DNA from: a virus
Length of the DNA stretch: 54,358 nt
Strand: one strand, 5' to 3'
Virus record (IMG/VR): IMGVR_UViG_3300046703_000036
Location: 1 to 54,358 of that record
Shown here: positions 34,688-42,504 of the stretch, one piece after another
Numbering within the stretch: position 1 is the stretch's first letter
How the letters are laid out: each line of letters starts with the position of its first letter
Program-made: the position numbers and the translations under genes
Notes under the pieces: generated by a model
Databases searched by the model: none
What the model was told of the DNA's origin: nothing
Seen by the model: only the letters and a program-made list of their open reading frames with translations

Positions 34688-34701
34688 TAACTTAATAACA
34701 A

Positions 34702-34711
34702 CTTATAAATA
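34702..34711 (+). promoter_or_regulatory. TATA-like element before 34760
   Basis: CTTATAAATA lies about 30 bases before the expected transcript start, leaving a short leader that contains the SD GAGAGGTG of the 34760 gene. Surrounding sequence is strongly A/T-rich. Confidence 0.5.
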
Positions 34712-34759
34712 CTATTAAGTATATTAGTATATTGCAGGGAACTGCGAGAGGTGAAAATA

Positions 34760-35098
34760 ATGGGAGCACACAAATTTGAAACAACGGCTTTCGGAAAGAC
34801 TGTTGAAGAAGCATACATTCACGCATGCAACGAAGCTACGTGGGGATGCGGTCACGATCCTTACAACGGAACAATCAGCACGACCCAGGGATTTGTAGTA
34901 ATTACTCCAAAACCTCGCAGACAAACGTGGAAAGTTGTAAAGGAATACATGAATATTAAGGACGGAATCATAGAGAAGTGGGGTAAGTGTGGAGCCATAA
35001 TTCTGAAAGGTAAAGAAGCAAAGCAATACAGAGAAAGTCACAATCTTGTCGGAAAGAAGGGACTTGTTGTTCTATTCTTTGGGTGGGCTGCAAGTTAA
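34760..35098 (+). CDS. Hypothetical protein, 112 aa
   Basis: Starts at ATG 34760, 6 bases after GAGAGGTG. The N-terminal ~45 residues (ETTAFGKTVEEAYIHACNEATWGCGHDPYNGTIS) look like a small conserved archaeal/viral domain; the C-terminal part is Lys-rich. Two cysteines only. It begins a block (to 37453) that is more A/T-rich than the structural genes. Family not recognised. Confidence 0.6.
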   Translation: MGAHKFETTAFGKTVEEAYIHACNEATWGCGHDPYNGTISTTQGFVVITPKPRRQTWKVVKEYMNIKDGIIEKWGKCGAIILKGKEAKQYRESHNLVGKKGLVVLFFGWAAS

Positions 35099-35123
35099 AT
35101 AACTTAATGAGGGGGAGAATAAA

Positions 35124-35249
35124 ATGACCAAACAGAATGAGAAAGTACAGAAAGTAAACACTGGCAAGTACACGATGACATGGGAAGAATGTCAAGGAGC
35201 ACACGAAAGAGCGCGAGACGTTCTAAACTTACTAGCTGATGACCTATGA
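35124..35249 (+). CDS. Small hypothetical protein, 41 aa
   Basis: GAGGGGGAG precedes ATG 35124, and the stop overlaps the next start (ATGA). Charged, likely helical (WEECQGAHERARDVLNLLADDL). No function recognised. Confidence 0.55.
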   Translation: MTKQNEKVQKVNTGKYTMTWEECQGAHERARDVLNLLADDL

Positions 35250-35524
35250 ACGAAGCACGAATGGAGAATGTTCACGACTGCGACAGCTGTGAGCGGGTCA
35301 CATTGGAAACGGCAAAAGAATACCTGTGCCCCGATTGCTCAACTGAATACGACGCAGAAATCAAACACCTTAACAGTGAAATAGACATCTGGAAAGAAAC
35401 GTCAAAAGTGCATTACAAAGCAATGGTGAAAGCAAAACTCGCGCTAAAGAAAGCAAACGAAACGTGTGAGTTCTTGCGAATGGAAGTGAATCGTAAGGAC
35501 CAACAAATGAAGTTCTTGAGGTGA
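35246..35524 (+). CDS. Zinc finger plus coiled-coil protein
   Basis: 92 residues. CDSC (12-15) and CPDC (28-31) form a four-cysteine site, followed by a long charged helix from ~residue 40. It lies just upstream of a ParB-like gene. It may be a small DNA- or protein-binding factor; this is inference. Confidence 0.6.
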   Translation: MNEARMENVHDCDSCERVTLETAKEYLCPDCSTEYDAEIKHLNSEIDIWKETSKVHYKAMVKAKLALKKANETCEFLRMEVNRKDQQMKFLR

Positions 35525-35530
35525 GGAAAA

Positions 35531-36550
35531 ATGACAACAAAATACGAACTATTAGAAATCCCGATGGATTCGATAAAGCCATCAGAGGACAATCCTCGTA
35601 AGACCTTTGACGAGGACAGACTAAAGGAACTTGCAGAGTCGATTAAAAATGTCGATCTTCTGGAAGAGATAAGCGTCCGTTCAACAGGTAATGGTGATTA
35701 TGAAATCATCAATGGTGAGCGGAGATACAGAGCTGAGAAGTCAATCGGTGCTGCGACGTTGAGGGCGAAGGTCTATCATGTCGATGAGCTACAAGCTCAA
35801 GAGATGCGCCTTACTGAGCTTTCACAGCAAGAGCAAGTTGACCAATTAGAAATTGAGAACGCAGTTTACTTCTATTGGTTAGCCAAGAAAAAAGTAAACC
35901 CAAAGCTTATTGCAGAAGATTTAGTGCCGATGACCGGCTTCTCAAACAGCACGATAAGTAGATTTATTAAAGCTGGAAAAGAGCGGTTCTCTGAACACGA
36001 CGACGAAATTTCGCGCGACGCGAAATCTGATTTGTTAGAAGTTTCGGCTTTCGACCTTCAAACACTTCGGCCAATTAAAGACACAAAGCCACACGTATAT
36101 GAGGCATACCTACACGCTCGCGCAACCGAGATGGTGTCAGCAGAACGCCTGCGCGAACTCGTTAAAGAGGCAGTTGAACTAGAGGGAGACACAGTAGAAA
36201 AAATAGCACACAGCAGAAGCAAGAGAAAAACACAGAAGCAAGAACCTAAACCCGAACCAGAGTCTGAAACTGAACCTGAAGCATCGGAAGAAGAAGCGAC
36301 CGATGAAGACGTAGATGAGGCAGGGCCAGATGAAGAAGACATGGAGCATCTAAACGATCTCAAATATGATAGTGAGATGGTCGATAAGTTTTTTGACCTA
36401 CACGCATTAGTGCTGGCAAAAGTCCGTACTGAGAACATAGATCGCATGCAAAATGTCGAGAAAAAAGACCAATGTCTTACTTATGTGAGTAGGATAAAAG
36501 GAATTTGCCAAAGCGTTCTTAATGAGCAAGGATGGGGTGAACTAACATGA
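35531..36550 (+). CDS. ParB/Spo0J-like protein (cassette 1)
   Basis: 339 residues. The ParB N-terminal CTPase/nuclease domain is clear: SIKPSEDNPRKTFDEDRLKELAESI (spread over ~14-40) and the hallmark GERRYRAEK (~62-70). A central helix-turn-helix (TGFSNSTISRFIK, ~133-146) follows. Residues ~235-275 are a very acidic linker, then a C-terminal helical domain. No ParA gene was found, so it is more likely a DNA-binding regulator or replication factor than a partition system. A homologous cassette is at 47135. Confidence 0.85.
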   Translation: MTTKYELLEIPMDSIKPSEDNPRKTFDEDRLKELAESIKNVDLLEEISVRSTGNGDYEIINGERRYRAEKSIGAATLRAKVYHVDELQAQEMRLTELSQQEQVDQLEIENAVYFYWLAKKKVNPKLIAEDLVPMTGFSNSTISRFIKAGKERFSEHDDEISRDAKSDLLEVSAFDLQTLRPIKDTKPHVYEAYLHARATEMVSAERLRELVKEAVELEGDTVEKIAHSRSKRKTQKQEPKPEPESETEPEASEEEATDEDVDEAGPDEEDMEHLNDLKYDSEMVDKFFDLHALVLAKVRTENIDRMQNVEKKDQCLTYVSRIKGICQSVLNEQGWGELT

Positions 36551-37251
36551 AAAAGGTGAGATACGACATACACTCCAAACCAAAAGAGCCGCGGGTAAAC
36601 ACGGTTAAGAAGAAAAACCGCTATGATGTGAAGCTTGAAAAGATGGAAAAGCATCACGATGCGTTTGATAAACTTAGCCGTGAACAGCTCTGTAAGGAGT
36701 GCGATGTTAAGGCCGATGAATGGCCTAACTTATGGCACAGGATCAGCTTTTGGTTTAAGCACTTCAACAATGAGGTAGAATACAGAAAGGAGCAATACGG
36801 GGGCGAACTGCCAGAAATCGCGTATTATCAGTTAATCGAAAGATTCTATAATAGGTACAGACAGCGCCCACGACAATGCGATCCCGAAACATCGCTGTAT
36901 CAGGTTCCAGAGTGGACACATAAAGGAGAACTAGACACGCTTAAAATAGCGAAGCAAGCTAAGGGGCTTAATCGAGTGATCAGAGTTGCGGATAATCTAC
37001 GAGAAGATTTGCCGCTACAAATCTCGACGGCAGAGCTGCTAAGTGACGCAAAAGCACTCCTAGCTAAATCCACTGACTGTTCAATAGTCGATCAGGAGTT
37101 AGGCAAATGTCCGAAATGTAAGGGACCAATCGGCAGCATGTTTGTCGCGTGTCCTCGATGCGGTCGCGACTTAACAACAAGAGAAGGGGCTACGTCAGAG
37201 GATACACTAGAATATAGCGAACAAGCTGGACGGTTCCTTAACAAGAGGTAA
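36547..37251 (+). CDS. ParB-linked partner protein with C-terminal zinc ribbon (cassette 1)
   Basis: 234 residues, overlapping the ParB stop. The middle part (EWPNLWHRISFWFKHFNNEVEYRK, AYYQLIERFYNRYRQRP) matches in layout the protein after the second ParB gene (48097-48621). The C terminus adds a zinc ribbon, CPKC...CPRCG at residues ~189-211, absent in the other copy. Conserved pairing suggests the two proteins act together; function unknown. Confidence 0.65.
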   Translation: MKKVRYDIHSKPKEPRVNTVKKKNRYDVKLEKMEKHHDAFDKLSREQLCKECDVKADEWPNLWHRISFWFKHFNNEVEYRKEQYGGELPEIAYYQLIERFYNRYRQRPRQCDPETSLYQVPEWTHKGELDTLKIAKQAKGLNRVIRVADNLREDLPLQISTAELLSDAKALLAKSTDCSIVDQELGKCPKCKGPIGSMFVACPRCGRDLTTREGATSEDTLEYSEQAGRFLNKR

Positions 37252-37255
37252 CACT

Positions 37256-37453
37256 ATGGGATACGCAAGCAAAGAATGGCTAGACAAACATGTGCAAGTA
37301 AGCATACCTAGAAAAGCACATACATGGCTAACAAAGAGAGCAGGACAAATACAAAATGAGACAGGACAAAGGATGGCAATAGGTGATGTTATCCTTCTGT
37401 TGATAGAAGCGATGGAACAATACGACGAGGAAAATCAAGTAGTATTCAAATAG
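37256..37453 (+). CDS. Ribbon-helix-helix-like DNA-binding protein
   Basis: 65 residues. A short strand (VQVSIPRKAHTWL) followed by two helices (AGQIQNETGQRMAIGDVILLLIEAM) fits an RHH fold as in small phage and archaeal repressors. It follows the ParB cassette by five bases. Target unknown. Confidence 0.6.
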   Translation: MGYASKEWLDKHVQVSIPRKAHTWLTKRAGQIQNETGQRMAIGDVILLLIEAMEQYDEENQVVFK

Positions 37454-37496
37454 AGGAATGTGAATCGAATTAAAAACGAGGTAAGGTGAAAGAATT

Positions 37497-37622
37497 ATGG
37501 CAAAGCAATTAATGGCAAGGATCTTCACGCCCGAGGAGGCGCGTCTATTCTTGAAGTATTGGGTCGTCGTATTATCGGCGGCCGGGACATATCTCTTATT
37601 CTTTGGAATAAGCAAACTGTAA
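37497..37622 (+). CDS. Small membrane protein, 41 aa
   Basis: ATG 37497 lies after AAGGTGAAAGAATT. The C-terminal half is one membrane helix (YWVVVLSAAGTYLLFFGI). It continues into another membrane-protein gene. Function unknown. Confidence 0.55.
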   Translation: MAKQLMARIFTPEEARLFLKYWVVVLSAAGTYLLFFGISKL

Positions 37623-37633
37623 AGGAGTGGATC

Positions 37634-37942
37634 ATGGAAGACACAGAAAGCATAGAGGAATGCCGACACGGAGGTTGCGACGACTGCGACGAGGAGGTTC
37701 TCAGTCATGCGACCTTCCGACTAAACAGCAATGCGGGCAACATCAACGTCGTTATTGATGACGGAGCAGCGTATGATAACGCGATTCAAATGCTCAAAGG
37801 CATAAAGCCCATCTTACGACTAAAAGGGCGAACCCTTTGGAGTTTAAACGACACAGCGCAATTCGCCTTAGTGGTAACGAACCTATTGCTCGCCGTGATG
37901 ATTCTAATCTTATTTTTTAGATTAGGGACTTTTGGATTATAG
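37634..37942 (+). CDS. Hypothetical protein with C-terminal membrane helix
   Basis: 102 residues from ATG 37634 (AAAGGAG upstream). CRHGGCDDCDEE at residues ~10-21 is a Cys cluster, followed by an amphipathic middle and a membrane helix (FALVVTNLLLAVMILILFF). No family recognised. Confidence 0.58.
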   Translation: MEDTESIEECRHGGCDDCDEEVLSHATFRLNSNAGNINVVIDDGAAYDNAIQMLKGIKPILRLKGRTLWSLNDTAQFALVVTNLLLAVMILILFFRLGTFGL

Positions 37943-37955
37943 GAGGTGAAAGAAC

Positions 37956-38228
37956 ATGAACGAACAACCAATGCAACAAACAATAAACGTAACGGGGGGG
38001 CCGTCTCGAAAGAGCCCGGTCTTAGCGGCTATTCTAGGTTTGCTCATAGTGGGCGTGGGCTTATTCTACGTCGGTAAATGGTGGGCTGGTCTCGGTCTTA
38101 TAATCGCGACCATAATAGGCTCAGTGTTTACGGGATTCCTTTTAGCGCCCGTCTTTTGGATAATAAGCGCCGTGTGGTCTTACATGGCCGCAAAGGACTA
38201 TAATAGGCGAGCGGGCTACCCGGGATAA
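37956..38228 (+). CDS. TM2-like small membrane protein
   Basis: 90 residues: a polar N terminus, then SPVLAAILGLLIVGVGLFYVGKWWAGLGLIIATII and a second hydrophobic part (GFLLAPVFWIISAVWSYMAA). The helix-Gly-Tyr-helix layout is typical of TM2-domain or DUF5683-like membrane proteins. GGAGGTG precedes the ATG. Confidence 0.6.
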   Translation: MNEQPMQQTINVTGGPSRKSPVLAAILGLLIVGVGLFYVGKWWAGLGLIIATIIGSVFTGFLLAPVFWIISAVWSYMAAKDYNRRAGYPG

Positions 38229-38232
38229 GCTA

Positions 38233-38403
38233 ATGGAGAACGCTTCAACACAACTCTCCGCACTCGAGATAATAATGCGGATAACCGAGCACACGAATAA
38301 TTGCCCGGTATATAGCGACTGCGACAACGCGGGCGTTATTGGAGAGTGTAACGAGTGCGACTGCCCGAAGCAATCGAGATTCAAACAAAGGAGCAAACAG
38401 TAA
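38233..38403 (+). CDS. Small Cys-rich protein, 56 aa
   Basis: Starts at ATG 38233, four bases after the previous stop. Cysteines at positions 24, 30, 39, 42 and 44 could bind a metal. It lies just before the terminator and tRNA-like gene. No family recognised. Confidence 0.55.
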   Translation: MENASTQLSALEIIMRITEHTNNCPVYSDCDNAGVIGECNECDCPKQSRFKQRSKQ

Positions 38404-38426
38404 GGCGCTTCACGGCGTCTTTTTTC
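38403..38426 (+). terminator. Hairpin plus T-tract terminator
   Basis: AGGCGC pairs with GCGTCT (one G-U) around TTCACG and is followed directly by TTTTT. It starts inside the stop codon of the preceding gene and ends four bases before the tRNA-like gene. Confidence 0.55.
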
Positions 38427-38429
38427 TTT

Positions 38430-38586
38430 GGAGGAGTGGTCTAGCGGAACGATTCTTGGCGAAGGCATGCTCATCTGTGGTTTAATGAACAGATCAAACG
38501 TTGCAGCGTACACAGCGCGGGTCGACGCGGGTGCGTGGGCATGCCCGGCGGTTCAAGAGACAAGGGTTCAACTCCCTTCTCCTCCA
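38430..38586 (+). tRNA. tRNA-like gene with a large insertion in the anticodon loop
   Basis: The acceptor stem GGAGGAG/CTCCTCC is perfect with A73. The T-arm AAGGG-TTCAACT-CCCTT fits the consensus GTTCRANYC. The D-arm has AGCGGAA between three base pairs. CUUGG pairs with UCAAG as an anticodon stem. Between these lies an ~85-base insert with its own stem (GGCATGC/GCATGCC) and inner hairpin (ATCTG/CAGAT), as in archaeal tRNA introns. The anticodon cannot be assigned, because no U33 is visible at the simple junction. No CCA is encoded. Confidence 0.55.
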
Positions 38587-38828
38587 CTTTTAACGAAAAT
38601 TATATGCCTTAGAGGCTTCATATTTAAACCCGGTTGGACGAGGTGAGTAGTTATATAACAGTGAGCATACCCAATATAGCATGTCGACGGAGCAAAAGCC
38701 ATAATTCTTTCACCAATCAACGGCTTGTTTTACGTCCTATCTCTGTCGACCCTCACCTATGTTCTCCTTTTAGTATATTACTATTAGGGTATTACCATTA
38801 GGTATATAACAAAAAGCGGAGGCTATCT
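38587..38828 (+). other. Intergenic region with repeated operator-like sequence
   Basis: A/T-rich and without a gene. It contains TTATATAAC (38653-38661), a T-rich tract after the tRNA-like gene, two GTCGAC sites (38682, 38737) and the tandem TATTAC(T/C)ATTAGG repeat described separately. It probably holds the promoter for the gene at 38829. Confidence 0.5.
38771..38810 (+). promoter_or_regulatory. Promoter with tandem 14-base direct repeat
   Basis: TATTACTATTAGGG (38776-38789) is followed by TATTACCATTAGG (38790-38802), one mismatch in 13, and then TATATAAC. Upstream TAGTATATTA is a second TATA-like site. The repeats overlap or abut both TATA candidates, so a bound protein could control transcription of 38829. 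Confidence 0.5.
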
Positions 38829-39836
38829 ATGGCGATATGGTTGGGGGTCGGAGGCGGTGCGTGGAGCGTCAACGAAGCAAACTGCAAGGCTCTTTTTGAC
38901 TTAGGCGCGAGAGACGTTCAAGCGGTCATGCCCGATTTAAACGTGCATGCGGCCGAACTCGCAGCTATTAAAAAATTTGGTATGACGGCGACATCAGATA
39001 TTGAGGTTCCCTTATGGGTTAATACGGGAATGAACCCGAACGTCGACATCTCATGGGCAAAGCCGCAACTTCAAGCACAAAAGAACGCGGGTTGGCAGTA
39101 CTTCTCAAGTGAGGGTTTGGGGCGGGGCCAAGTCGATGTAATACGCTCGGTCGCTCCTTTTTTGAACTATGGTTCCGAGAACGGGGCCAATATGTACGCG
39201 GGACAATATAATCACGCGACCGACTCGCACTATGCGAACCTTTTGGAATCTTATCACAAGTGGGCGATCAATGACTATTACGCGAGCGCAGCGATCGCCA
39301 AACAGAACTCGCCGAGGTTTGGAATCACGCTCATGATGTATGCGGCCGACCTCGAGACGGACATCAATGCACTCTTAAACTATATCGACAAAGTTGGGAA
39401 CGTTCAAGAGGTCTTATTATGGTGCGGGCTCAATGACACGGTCATGAAGGTCTTTAGCTCTCCATGGATAGACATAGTCAAAGCAATTAAAGCAAAATAC
39501 GGATTCAGAACCGACACTCCTTGGGCGGCTGTTACACCTCCGCCTCCGCCTCCGCCGCCTCCACAAGACGTCATTCTCAAAGCCGATGCTTATACGTTTG
39601 TTAGAGGAACGAACTCGGCCGTATATGTTAAAGGGCTGGTCAATGGTAAATGGACGCCCGCTTGGACAAGCATCGGCGGAATTGCGACGGGCGCTCCTCA
39701 GCAAACAAAAGCACCCGACGGAACGGTCTTTGTCTTTGTCCGAGGAAGCGACGGGGCTCAATGGTATAAGTCAGTTGACCCGACGACCGGGAAGTTCTCG
39801 GCGTGGGCGACCTTGAGCGGATTATTAGCACCCTAA
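38829..39836 (+). CDS. Hydrolase-like protein with two PLL-type lectin repeats (paralogue of the tail-tip protein)
   Basis: 335 residues. Residues ~1-230 form a TIM-barrel-like domain related to that at 26509 (GWQYFSSEGLGRGQVD, APFLNYGSENGANMYA, VLLWCGLND). A poly-Pro linker (~238-246) leads to two PLL-type repeats (VRGTNSAVYVKGL...WTSIGG; VRGSDGAQWYK...WATLSG). It has its own promoter, away from the tail genes, so may be a released hydrolase or endolysin rather than a structural protein. GGAGG precedes the ATG. Confidence 0.6.
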   Translation: MAIWLGVGGGAWSVNEANCKALFDLGARDVQAVMPDLNVHAAELAAIKKFGMTATSDIEVPLWVNTGMNPNVDISWAKPQLQAQKNAGWQYFSSEGLGRGQVDVIRSVAPFLNYGSENGANMYAGQYNHATDSHYANLLESYHKWAINDYYASAAIAKQNSPRFGITLMMYAADLETDINALLNYIDKVGNVQEVLLWCGLNDTVMKVFSSPWIDIVKAIKAKYGFRTDTPWAAVTPPPPPPPPPQDVILKADAYTFVRGTNSAVYVKGLVNGKWTPAWTSIGGIATGAPQQTKAPDGTVFVFVRGSDGAQWYKSVDPTTGKFSAWATLSGLLAP

Positions 39837-39838
39837 AC

Positions 39839-40051
39839 ATGGCCTCAAGAACCGCGATAAAGTGTCGCAGTTGCGGGAAGCCGATCCTATTACTCCAAAA
39901 CTTAACGTTTGTCGACGAAGGAACGGTGAGAATCCTTTGTCCCTTTTGTCAGCACCCGCAAGACCTCGAGTCACGCGACCCAAGCAACCCGGGCCTTGAT
40001 GCCTTAATACGGGATAAGATGGTCAGAGACATCGATGAGAGGACAATATGA
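39839..40051 (+). CDS. Com-like zinc ribbon protein
   Basis: 70 residues from ATG 39839 just after the preceding stop. CRSCGKPIL (8-16) and CPFCQHPQ (34-41) form a classic four-cysteine zinc ribbon, like the Mu Com translational activator family. It ends overlapping the HTH gene. Possible RNA or DNA binding. Confidence 0.65.
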   Translation: MASRTAIKCRSCGKPILLLQNLTFVDEGTVRILCPFCQHPQDLESRDPSNPGLDALIRDKMVRDIDERTI

Positions 40052-40290
40052 CACAGCCGGAGATATATCATGCTCTACGAAGTGCGGATCGACCGTTGAC
40101 TGCTCAGCAAATCGCGATAACATACGGGCATGAGATCACAAAGGTTCAAGACCAGCTCCGGCGACTCTTAAAAAAAGGTTGCATAGAGCGACGAGAGTCT
40201 TATAATCGAACCCGAACTTATGTTTATTGGATAAAGGAGGAGGTGAACACACATGGCAAACGTAAAGCCACAAGCGAAATTAGACAATAG
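40048..40290 (+). CDS. Winged-helix DNA-binding protein
   Basis: 80 residues with the winged-helix layout: RSADRPLTAQQIAITYG, VQDQLRRLLKKGCIERRES and a wing TRTYVYWI. It precedes the small terminase and overlaps it by 38 bases. Could regulate the packaging operon or bind DNA. A similar but smaller winged helix is at 52133. Confidence 0.65.
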   Translation: MTQPEIYHALRSADRPLTAQQIAITYGHEITKVQDQLRRLLKKGCIERRESYNRTRTYVYWIKEEVNTHGKRKATSEIRQ

Positions 40291-40747
40291 GCGACGCGAG
40301 TTCTATACGCGCATGTCTCAAGGAGAAGACCTATGCGACGTCGTCCGGTCTATATCGGCGAAGTACGGAGTCACCGACAACCGACTCTATCACGATTGGA
40401 AAGACCGGGGGACTTGGGGCGACTATGTCCTTATCGAATTCGAGGAGGAATTCATAGTTCAAGACTACCTCCAAGAGATTCGCGAGATCGAGAAGACCCT
40501 TTGGGAAATAGCGCTCAACTCTCCCGACGATAAGTCCCGCATTGCAGCACTCGCACAACTCAAGGATATTAAGTTTAAGCGGCTTACAGCGAACCAAGAA
40601 CTCGGACGCATACACAAAGAGCCGGTCAAGATACAGATACAAGAACACATCGACCGGATATATTCGACGATACAAGAGGTCGCGGGGGACGACAAGGTTC
40701 TCCAAGGCCGTATAATAGACAAGATGTTGTATGAGCGTGGCAATTAA
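40253..40747 (+). CDS. terS: Terminase small subunit
   Basis: 164 residues directly before the large terminase. Residues ~25-55 form a helix-turn-helix (VVRSISAKYGVTDNRLYHDWKDRGTW) and the rest is helical, with KSRIAALAQLKDIKFKRL, as in small terminase oligomerisation domains. The SD AAAGGAGGAGGTG is very strong. It should recognise viral DNA for packaging. It overlaps the ATPase gene by 17 bases. Confidence 0.8.
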   Translation: MANVKPQAKLDNRRREFYTRMSQGEDLCDVVRSISAKYGVTDNRLYHDWKDRGTWGDYVLIEFEEEFIVQDYLQEIREIEKTLWEIALNSPDDKSRIAALAQLKDIKFKRLTANQELGRIHKEPVKIQIQEHIDRIYSTIQEVAGDDKVLQGRIIDKMLYERGN

Positions 40748-41567
40748 AGATATAGGGGCAATACCTCCACAAACGCCGAGGATAGACAACCCGACTCTCG
40801 AGGACTTAGTCGCACTAAGCAAGAGTCCGGTTCACTTCGCCCGGGCGGTCGGGTTCCCGAACTTAGACCCGTGGCAAGAGGAAGTCCTCAACTCTGACAG
40901 CAACCGCGTGATCTTGAATTGTTGCCGACAATCGGGCAAGAGTGCAATGGCTTCGATTATCGCTATCACGCATGCACTCTACACGCCCGGGTCAATGGTA
41001 ATAATAATCTCGCACACGTTACAGCAAGCGGGCGAGACATTCCGCAAGGTTCACGACTACTATAAACGAGTCGCCCGCCCGGTGATAAGTATAACGGAGT
41101 CCGTTCACCGATTAGAACTATCGAACGGGTCTCGGGTGGTCACACTTACGGGCAAGGCTCCCGACTCTATTCGAGGGTTCTCAAACGTCTCTCTCCTTAT
41201 CGTCGACGAGGCTTCGCAAGTCCCCGACGAGTCCTATCACGCCGCGAGACCAATGCTCGCCGTCAGCGAGGGCCGGATCATCTTGCTATCGACCCCTCAC
41301 GGGAAGCAAGGCTTTTTCTATGACACGTGGGCGAATAAGGAAGGCTGGCTCAAGATCGAGATTAACGCCGACCAAGTCCCGAGGTTCACAAAAGCGTTTA
41401 TTTGGGATGAGAAGATGACTATGGTCGGTTGGTTCTTTAGGCAAGAATATTACAACGAATTCGCCGAAGGCATAACAAGCGTCTTTAGAGCAGAGGATAT
41501 TAAGGCGGCTCTCAATCATCCCGAGCTTAAAGTGTTAGATATAGACATGAGTCTTGATGACCTATGA
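40731..41567 (+). CDS. terL: Terminase large subunit, ATPase half
   Basis: 278 residues: only the N-terminal motor domain of TerL. Walker A is CRQSGKSAM (~65-73), Walker B LLIVDEAS (~155-162), and the coupling motif LSTPHG follows near 186-191. The protein stops after VLDIDMSLDDL, where a normal TerL would continue into its nuclease domain. The nuclease is encoded in the second gene downstream. No frameshift path joins them: a separate zinc-finger gene lies between. Confidence 0.92.
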   Translation: MSVAIKDIGAIPPQTPRIDNPTLEDLVALSKSPVHFARAVGFPNLDPWQEEVLNSDSNRVILNCCRQSGKSAMASIIAITHALYTPGSMVIIISHTLQQAGETFRKVHDYYKRVARPVISITESVHRLELSNGSRVVTLTGKAPDSIRGFSNVSLLIVDEASQVPDESYHAARPMLAVSEGRIILLSTPHGKQGFFYDTWANKEGWLKIEINADQVPRFTKAFIWDEKMTMVGWFFRQEYYNEFAEGITSVFRAEDIKAALNHPELKVLDIDMSLDDL

Positions 41568-41728
41568 TAAATCAATCAAATCAATCCGTCAAAAATTGTA
41601 TAACATGCGGGAATCTCCGACTCCTTGATGAGTCTTATATATGCATGGCAGGGGAGGAACGCCCCGAATTAAAAGACATGCTCGGCGAGTGTCCGCAATG
41701 GAAGCCGTTTAGAGGGGACGCTTCTTAA
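41564..41728 (+). CDS. 54-residue zinc-finger protein inside the split terminase locus
   Basis: Overlaps the ATPase stop (ATGA) and the nuclease start (TAATG). Cysteines at positions 12, 15, 27 and 43 give CxxC...C...C, a likely single zinc site. Translational coupling to both terminase halves suggests that it is co-produced and could bridge them, which is speculation. Confidence 0.7.
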   Translation: MINQSNQSVKNCITCGNLRLLDESYICMAGEERPELKDMLGECPQWKPFRGDAS

Positions 41729-42495
41729 TGCCGAGATTGTCTTGGATGCCGGGCGATCCGTTTGACGTCGAGGCGCTCTATGACGACCTTGACGCTCCTA
41801 GGAAAAAGGCCCGGGACGACGAACTCATGGAGAAGTCGACCGAATGGAGGACGACCGAATACGGGAACTATAACAAAAGCATCTTTGTCGGCGTTGACCT
41901 TGGCAAAAAGTCCGACTATACGGCGATCGTCTTCTTGTGTCCCTTCTTACCGATCAATCCCGAGGAAGATCAAACCCGGTTCGTTTATCATATTTCAAAG
42001 ATCGACCGGCTCCCGCTCGAGACCCCTTATCCTATTGTCGCGAGGCTGCTCCGCAAGATCAATAAGCAGCTCCTCAAACATCCGCACGTCAATTATGTTT
42101 ACTACGTCATAGATGAGGGGGGCGTCGGAACGGCCGTCGCCGATCAGGTTATCGAGCTTATTCCAAGCGCCGACATTTATCGCGTTACACTTACCGGGGG
42201 GCTCCGTCCTAAATGGCAAGACCAAAGGAACGTCAGTCTCCCAAAGCCACAAATGGCGTCGACATTGATCGCGTTGTTTGAGTCGCGGCGCTTATGGGTA
42301 GCTCCCGACTTAAAAAATACAGTCGACGAACTAGAGAGGGAACTCATGACATACGAGAGGAAGATCACAGCGGCCGGACACGATCAGTTCGGCGCTATGA
42401 AAATTGGCGAGCATGACGATATTGCTTCGGCAATCGGACTCGCTGCTTGGATTGCGGAGGACTTACAAGGCGGGAGTGTCCCGCTTATATGGTGA
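41728..42495 (+). CDS. terL: Terminase large subunit, nuclease half
   Basis: 255 residues with the RNase H-like nuclease fold of TerL: IFVGVDLGKKSDYTAIVFL (first catalytic Asp ~57), a middle YYVIDEGGVGTAVADQ with second Asp/Glu ~126, and HDDIASAIGLAAW with the third acidic pair near ~238. Residues 1-50 form a linker with SWMPGDP. It cuts concatemeric DNA at packaging ends. Together with the ATPase half it would equal an ordinary ~530-residue TerL. Confidence 0.9.
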   Translation: MPRLSWMPGDPFDVEALYDDLDAPRKKARDDELMEKSTEWRTTEYGNYNKSIFVGVDLGKKSDYTAIVFLCPFLPINPEEDQTRFVYHISKIDRLPLETPYPIVARLLRKINKQLLKHPHVNYVYYVIDEGGVGTAVADQVIELIPSADIYRVTLTGGLRPKWQDQRNVSLPKPQMASTLIALFESRRLWVAPDLKNTVDELERELMTYERKITAAGHDQFGAMKIGEHDDIASAIGLAAWIAEDLQGGSVPLIW

Positions 42496-42504
42496 GGTGA
42501 TAGC

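Noticed and set aside
35531-36550. Plasmid-type ParAB partition system
   Set aside because: ParB-like genes are present twice but no ParA-type Walker ATPase exists in the window, so a standard partition system is not supported.
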